A stretch of DNA of 64,000 bases. Source: Oscillospiraceae bacterium. GTDB lineage: Bacteria > Bacillota > Clostridia > Oscillospirales > Ruminococcaceae. Within the stretch, counting starts at the first letter, position 1. The number at the start of each line of letters is the position of its first letter. Shown here piece after piece: positions 60,666-64,000 of this stretch. The notes beneath the pieces are model-generated. The model was given only the letters and a program-made list of their open reading frames with translations, had not been told where the DNA came from and made no database searches. The position numbers and the translations under genes were made by a program. The DNA is taken from assembly GCA_021201135.1 (NCBI GenBank), contig JAJQGT010000006.1, positions 497,448-561,447 on the forward strand, in the 5' to 3' direction.

Positions 60666-60803
60666 ATGAACGAGTCAAGTAAAGAAAAGCAAACAATTTC
60701 AGATGAGCTATTTATGTGGCTTAAACTTCGTCCGACGAGTGCTTCGTGCCGGAGTTTTTTGGGAGCAAGGATGAGGAGGAAAGAACATGAAACCCGTATT
60801 TGA
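60666..60803 (+). CDS. short ORF reading from the island into host DNA
   Basis: 45 residues with an AAAGGAG site 10 nt upstream. The first 22 residues (MNESSKEKQTISDELFMWLK...) are island-coded; the rest reads the 41-bp repeat and the start of the ABC gene in a different frame. It is probably the 5' end of an element gene cut by the junction. Translation could also couple to the ABC gene at 60787. Confidence 0.4.
   Translation: MNESSKEKQTISDELFMWLKLRPTSASCRSFLGARMRRKEHETRI
60731..60771 (+). repeat. 41-bp direct repeat, right copy (att-like)
   Basis: Identical to 58894-58934. Read in the radical SAM frame it continues KDEEERT and stops with a TGA that overlaps the ABC ATG (ATGA at 60787-60790), the expected layout of the undisrupted operon. 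Confidence 0.95.
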
Positions 60804-62394
60804 AACCATCAAAAAGTATCTTCCGAAGGCGAAGAAGCAATTTGCGGCGGTTATCGTTTATGTATTGGCGATAACGGCGCTTGAGGCAACTCTTACGGTG
60901 CTTATGAGCAGGATTATTTCGGAAGCAGAGATAAGAGGGACGATGGCGTTTCTTTTGCTGGCGCTTGGGGGATTTCTGGTGCTTCTGTTGCTCGATTGCC
61001 TGCTCTCGATTGGAAAATATCGGGCGCAGGACAGGCTCGGCGGGGCTTTTCTTGAGGCTATGAGAACGGACATGTACAGAGCCGTCGAGAAGGCGGATTA
61101 TCAGTCGCTCATCTCAATCGGCAAGGACAAGCTCAGGCACATTTTCTATTCGGACGTCCTTGACGTGTTCCGAATCGTCGGGAACTATATCGGGTATATA
61201 CTCCTGAATTTAGTATTGCTTATATCTTTCCTGATAGTTTCGGCGTTCGTAAACGCAAGCCTGGCGGTTTTTCTCCTCGTGGCGGCGATTATCGGGTTTG
61301 CGATTTCGTGGTTCTCAAGAAGGCTGATTATGAAACGCTCTGCCGGAGTGAATCAGATGATGAAAGCCGACCACAACGAGCTCAACGACTTCGTCGACAG
61401 TATCGAGCTTGTCAAAACTCATTCGCTGGGCGATTATTTTGTAGAGCGGCAGAAAAAGAGCCTCTGGGGATTCATAAATGCCTCGCTCGATGCCGATGCC
61501 GTTATGGTCGGGCTGAATACACTTAGCACAAATTACTATCAGCTGATTTACTTAGGCGTTGCGGCGTTCTTAAGCATGACCGTGAACGGGAGCGACGCCG
61601 GGAGCCTCGCGTTTTTCCTCTTTGCGACGCAAAAGATTATTTCCTACAGCTCGAATCTTGAGACGGCAGTCTATATGGTTATGCGGATGGCGCCGGCGTT
61701 CGGAAATGTCAATAAAATTTTTGAGACGAAGCGTGAGGACGGCGACAAAGAGATTTCGGGCATCGACAAAATCGAACTTAGAAACGTCTCGTTTTCGTAT
61801 AACGGTAGCGACGATTATGTCATAGAGAACCAGTCTCAGGTGTTCGAAAAGGGCGACATCGTCAGGCTGTCGGGCGCAAACGGAAGCGGAAAGTCGACCT
61901 ATGTCAAGCTTCTCGTGAATCTTCTGAAGCCCACCGACGGCGAGCTTCTTGTGAACGGGATGCCTGCCGAGGAAATCAGGCGGGAGAGCCTTTACAAGCA
62001 CATTCTCTATATCAGTCAGGACGAGATTTTACTTAACGACAGCGCAAAGAACTATATCGAAGAGATTACCGGGGTTGAGCTTTCGGACGGCGACTTCTCG
62101 AGCCTGCTTCGGCAGGTTGACCTCCCCGAAGACCTCCCTGACATCGAAATGGGCGGCAATAACCTTTCCGGCGGGCAGAGAAAGAAGCTCATGCTGATAA
62201 ATCTTATCCTAAGGTGGCAGGGCTCGTCGGTTATAATCCTTGATGAGCTCGAGAATGCGCTCGATGCCGGAACCCGCGAATTTGCAAGCGAGCTCCTCGA
62301 CACTATCTATAAAGACAGGGCGAACCACATCATTTTCAGGATTTCACACATTGACGACGGCACGGTTGCCGTGAACAAGCAAATTGCTCTTTAG
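60787..62394 (+). CDS. ABC exporter, fused membrane and ATPase domains
   Basis: 535 residues. Six membrane segments (about 15-280) and an ATPase with Walker A GANGSGKST, signature NLSGGQRKKL, Walker B VIILDELENALD (Leu in place of the usual Pro, Glu kept) and H-loop FRISH. Substrate unknown. Originally it appears to have followed the radical SAM gene by a 4-nt overlap. It is now separated from it by the island and likely depends on an island promoter or on read-through. Confidence 0.9.
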   Translation: MKPVFETIKKYLPKAKKQFAAVIVYVLAITALEATLTVLMSRIISEAEIRGTMAFLLLALGGFLVLLLLDCLLSIGKYRAQDRLGGAFLEAMRTDMYRAVEKADYQSLISIGKDKLRHIFYSDVLDVFRIVGNYIGYILLNLVLLISFLIVSAFVNASLAVFLLVAAIIGFAISWFSRRLIMKRSAGVNQMMKADHNELNDFVDSIELVKTHSLGDYFVERQKKSLWGFINASLDADAVMVGLNTLSTNYYQLIYLGVAAFLSMTVNGSDAGSLAFFLFATQKIISYSSNLETAVYMVMRMAPAFGNVNKIFETKREDGDKEISGIDKIELRNVSFSYNGSDDYVIENQSQVFEKGDIVRLSGANGSGKSTYVKLLVNLLKPTDGELLVNGMPAEEIRRESLYKHILYISQDEILLNDSAKNYIEEITGVELSDGDFSSLLRQVDLPEDLPDIEMGGNNLSGGQRKKLMLINLILRWQGSSVIILDELENALDAGTREFASELLDTIYKDRANHIIFRISHIDDGTVAVNKQIAL

Positions 62395-62401
62395 TCAAAA
62401 A

Positions 62402-62433
62402 GCCTCCCAACACGAAACGGGAGGCACTTTTTT
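62402..62433 (+). terminator. intrinsic terminator after ABC exporter
   Basis: GCCTCCC/GGGAGGC (62402-62408/62419-62425) with a T run. Confidence 0.9.
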
Positions 62434-62504
62434 CAAAAAATCTTTTCCCGGGGCGTAGTATTCGCAAAAATTCGGGTACTGTAATAGTGAAAGGAGGAAT
62501 TGAC

Positions 62505-63062
62505 ATGGATGACGAGAGGATTATCGGGCTGTTTTTCGAGCGGTCGGAGTCGGCTATAGACGAACTTGACCGGAAATACGGCAGTCTCTGCAGGAGCGTT
62601 TCAAAAAACGTTTTAGGGAGCGAGGAGGACGCCGCCGAGGCAGTCAACGATACATATCTGGCGGTCTGGAACCAAGTTCCTCCCGAAAAGCCGGAGAACC
62701 TACTCGGCTATGTTCTTAAAATCGCGAAGAACCGGTCTCTCAATATTCTGAGAACACGAAGTGCCAAGAAGCGGGACAGCTTCTATCAGGTGGCACTTGA
62801 CGAGCTCGAAGAGTGCCTCCCCGGAAGCTCAAGCGTCGAGGCGGAGCTTGACTTCAAAGAGCTTTCGGAAGCGGTCGACAGCTTCCTTGAAACACTCACA
62901 CAAGAAAACCGGGTCATCTTCCTGCGGCGCTACTGGTTCTCGGACAGCCTCAAGGACATAGCAAAACTCACCGGACTGACGGAAAAGACAGTCTCGGTAA
63001 GGCTGGTAAGAATCCGGAAAAAGCTGAAAAGCTACTTAAACGAAAGGAGATTTTTTGAATGA
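62505..63062 (+). CDS. sigma-70 family (ECF-like) sigma factor
   Basis: 185 residues. Region 2 (SVSKNVLGSEEDAAEAVNDTYLAVW) and region 4 (LSEAVDSFLETLTQENRVIFLRRYWFSDSLKDIAKLTGLTEKTV is the full span, about residues 120-165). Start MDDERIIGLF is chosen for AAAGGAGG 7 nt upstream. It overlaps the next gene by 4 nt, the normal arrangement with an anti-sigma factor. Confidence 0.9.
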   Translation: MDDERIIGLFFERSESAIDELDRKYGSLCRSVSKNVLGSEEDAAEAVNDTYLAVWNQVPPEKPENLLGYVLKIAKNRSLNILRTRSAKKRDSFYQVALDELEECLPGSSSVEAELDFKELSEAVDSFLETLTQENRVIFLRRYWFSDSLKDIAKLTGLTEKTVSVRLVRIRKKLKSYLNERRFFE

Positions 63063-63796
63063 ACAAAAATGTAGAAAAGCTTTCCACTGCCATTGACATG
63101 GTGGATGGAAAGTATCTGACGGAAGCGGCGGAGTATCAGCCCGCCAAAAGACAGATTAAGCATACGAGGGTCATAGCTGCAGTGGTGGCGGCGGTGATTC
63201 TGACGGTCTCAGCATTTGCCGCAGGTGGGCTGTTGACTGCTTCCGACATAGCAAACAGGTCTGGTGAAACGACCCTTGCAGAGCATTTCGAGAGCGAAGC
63301 ATGGAGCATCGAGTCTCAGACCAGTGGTGGCTACACTATCACCATTCTGGGAATCGCATCGGGCGACGACCTCAGCACCTATGACGATGAAATCGGTCTC
63401 GACAAGACCTACATTGTCGGTTCGATTGAGAGAGCTGACGGCGAAGCCATCACCGATTACACCGACATCACGGTAAGCCCTGTCATCTCCGGCTATGAGC
63501 CGTGGCTCGTGAACATCCTCACCCTCAACAACGGCTCGAGGCACAAGTTCATTCAGGGCGGCGTCGAGTACTTCCTCGTGGAAACGACCAACGTCACCAT
63601 TTTCGCCGACCACACGGTCTACATCGCCGCCTATAGCGGATCACTCGCTCCAACTTCGGACGTCTACTCTCTGAACGATGATGGCACTATTTCGGTAATC
63701 GGCAGTGACGGAGTCGCAACCCTGTTTGAAATTCCACTTGACCTGACCCTTGCCGATCCGGAAGCGGCGGAGGAGCTTATTGCGAAGATATACTGA
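63059..63796 (+). CDS. membrane protein, probable anti-sigma partner
   Basis: 245 residues. A short cytosolic N terminus (about 1-35, STAIDMVDGKYLTEAAEYQP), one membrane segment (VIAAVVAAVILTVSAFAAGG, about 38-57) and an external domain of about 185 residues without a recognised family. Topology and overlap with the sigma gene suggest an anti-sigma factor; no zinc-binding anti-sigma motif is seen. Confidence 0.7.
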   Translation: MNKNVEKLSTAIDMVDGKYLTEAAEYQPAKRQIKHTRVIAAVVAAVILTVSAFAAGGLLTASDIANRSGETTLAEHFESEAWSIESQTSGGYTITILGIASGDDLSTYDDEIGLDKTYIVGSIERADGEAITDYTDITVSPVISGYEPWLVNILTLNNGSRHKFIQGGVEYFLVETTNVTIFADHTVYIAAYSGSLAPTSDVYSLNDDGTISVIGSDGVATLFEIPLDLTLADPEAAEELIAKIY

Positions 63797-63803
63797 TAGG
63801 ACC

Positions 63804-63858
63804 GCAGATGACGGGAATCTGAACCCATCAGGTTGCCTGCGGCAACCTAAACAAGTTG
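63804..63858 (+). repeat. 55-bp direct repeat, copy 1 (tRNA-Gly-like tail)
   Basis: Identical to 63946-64000. The minus-strand reading of its first part resembles the T-arm and acceptor end of a glycine tRNA with one inserted base. It continues into GGTTGCC-TGC-GGCAACC (63831-63847). Confidence 0.8.
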
Positions 63859-63877
63859 TGGCTTCGCCACAACTTGT
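63851..63877. repeat. perfect 12-bp hairpin
   Basis: ACAAGTTGTGGC-TTC-GCCACAACTTGT. Same short-loop perfect-stem design as the clusters at 14394, 33871 and 37026. Confidence 0.9.
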
Positions 63878-63912
63878 CACGAGCTCTCGCGACTGTCTTC
63901 TATTCCAAAGAA

Positions 63913-63935
63913 AAAGCCGACACAAGGTCGGCTTT
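63913..63935 (+). terminator. intrinsic terminator
   Basis: AAAGCCGAC/GTCGGCTTT stem (63913-63921/63927-63935) with a T-rich tail. It closes the sigma/anti-sigma transcript. Confidence 0.8.
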
Positions 63936-63945
63936 CTTCTTTGGA

Positions 63946-64000
63946 GCAGATGACGGGAATCTGAACCCATCAGGTTGCCTGCGGCAACCTAAACAAGTTG
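63946..64000 (+). repeat. 55-bp direct repeat, copy 2 (runs off window)
   Basis: Second copy, offset by 142 bp from the first, still identical at the window edge, so a longer tandem unit is likely. Confidence 0.8.

Larger units (their letters stand above)
58935..60730. mobile_element. probable integrated mini-island with three XRE regulators
   Basis: AT-richer than both flanks and carrying, on the minus strand, three paralogous HTH genes and a small membrane protein, plus a short plus-strand ORF at the right end. It is bounded by perfect 41-bp repeats formed from the 3' end of a coding gene, as in site-specific integration that restores the target gene. No recombinase is encoded inside, so mobility would need a helper or the element has decayed. 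Counting one repeat copy the insertion is 1,837 bp. Confidence 0.75.

Noticed and set aside
60666..60803. Remnant of an integrase at the island end
   Set aside because: The 22 island-coded residues show no recombinase motif; too short to assign.
63804..63970. A functional tRNA-Gly gene
   Set aside because: Only the T-arm/acceptor part is present, with an extra loop base; no D-arm or anticodon arm is found next to it.

Overview
The window reads as chromosome of an anaerobic, spore-forming, carbohydrate-using member of the Clostridia, most like gut Oscillospiraceae/Ruminococcaceae. The grounds are the sporulation genes (SpoIIE-like phosphatase, cotJA-cotJB-cotJC), clostridial operon layouts (M50 protease-scpA-scpB-DUF2953), a complete glycogen operon with the Firmicutes-type glgC/glgD pair, an [FeFe] hydrogenase with an NAD(P)/flavin partner, plant-polysaccharide enzymes (GH9, GH31, uronate isomerase), frequent GTG/TTG starts and strong purine-rich ribosome binding sites. 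No rRNA, complete tRNA, CRISPR array, integrase or transposase gene is visible.

Layout. 1-6.6 kb: chromosome segregation (scpA/scpB), rpmB, rsmA and a Trk potassium system. 6.7-12.5 kb: glgB-glgC-glgD-glgA in one minus-strand operon. 12.7-15.6 kb: spoIIE-like and cotJ genes. 15.7-20.8 kb: a DUF4160/DUF2442 pair, then a BlaI-BlaR1-lipoprotein-BlaR1 signalling operon. 20.8-28 kb: radC, uxaC, an orphan UDG-like gene, two AraC regulators and an ABC-F ATPase. 28-31.7 kb: the hydrogenase pair. 31.9-37 kb: a 23-residue peptide ORF, an ABC exporter, and an Fnr-like regulator leading a three-gene importer operon. 37-49.9 kb: duplicated short-chain dehydrogenases, GH31, thymidine kinase, a membrane-fusion lipoprotein, a PadR/DUF4097 operon, an aldo-keto reductase-GH9 pair, a SpoU methylase and a toxin-antitoxin pair. 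50-55.3 kb: an ABC/DUF1854/ABC module with zinc ribbons. 55.5-62.4 kb: a tightly overlapped operon (Lrp, aminotransferase, ispE, radical SAM, ABC exporter) split by a small island. 62.5-64 kb: a sigma factor with a probable membrane anti-sigma partner, then a tandem repeat running off the end.

The most notable signal is at 58.9-60.8 kb. A perfect 41-bp direct repeat, made of the 3' coding end of the radical SAM gene, bounds about 1.84 kb of AT-rich DNA with three tandem XRE-type regulators and a small membrane protein. The second copy continues in frame to a stop that overlaps the ATG of the downstream ABC gene. The operon was therefore probably continuous before a site-specific insertion that rebuilt the gene end. 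Other candidates are the ABC/DUF1854/ABC module, whose first ABC gene has no ATG, GTG or TTG start for its N-terminal domain, and the serine-run peptide ORF before the exporter. There are also several clusters of tandem perfect hairpins between genes, and a sensor-like domain found both fused to a BlaR1 protein and as a free lipoprotein.
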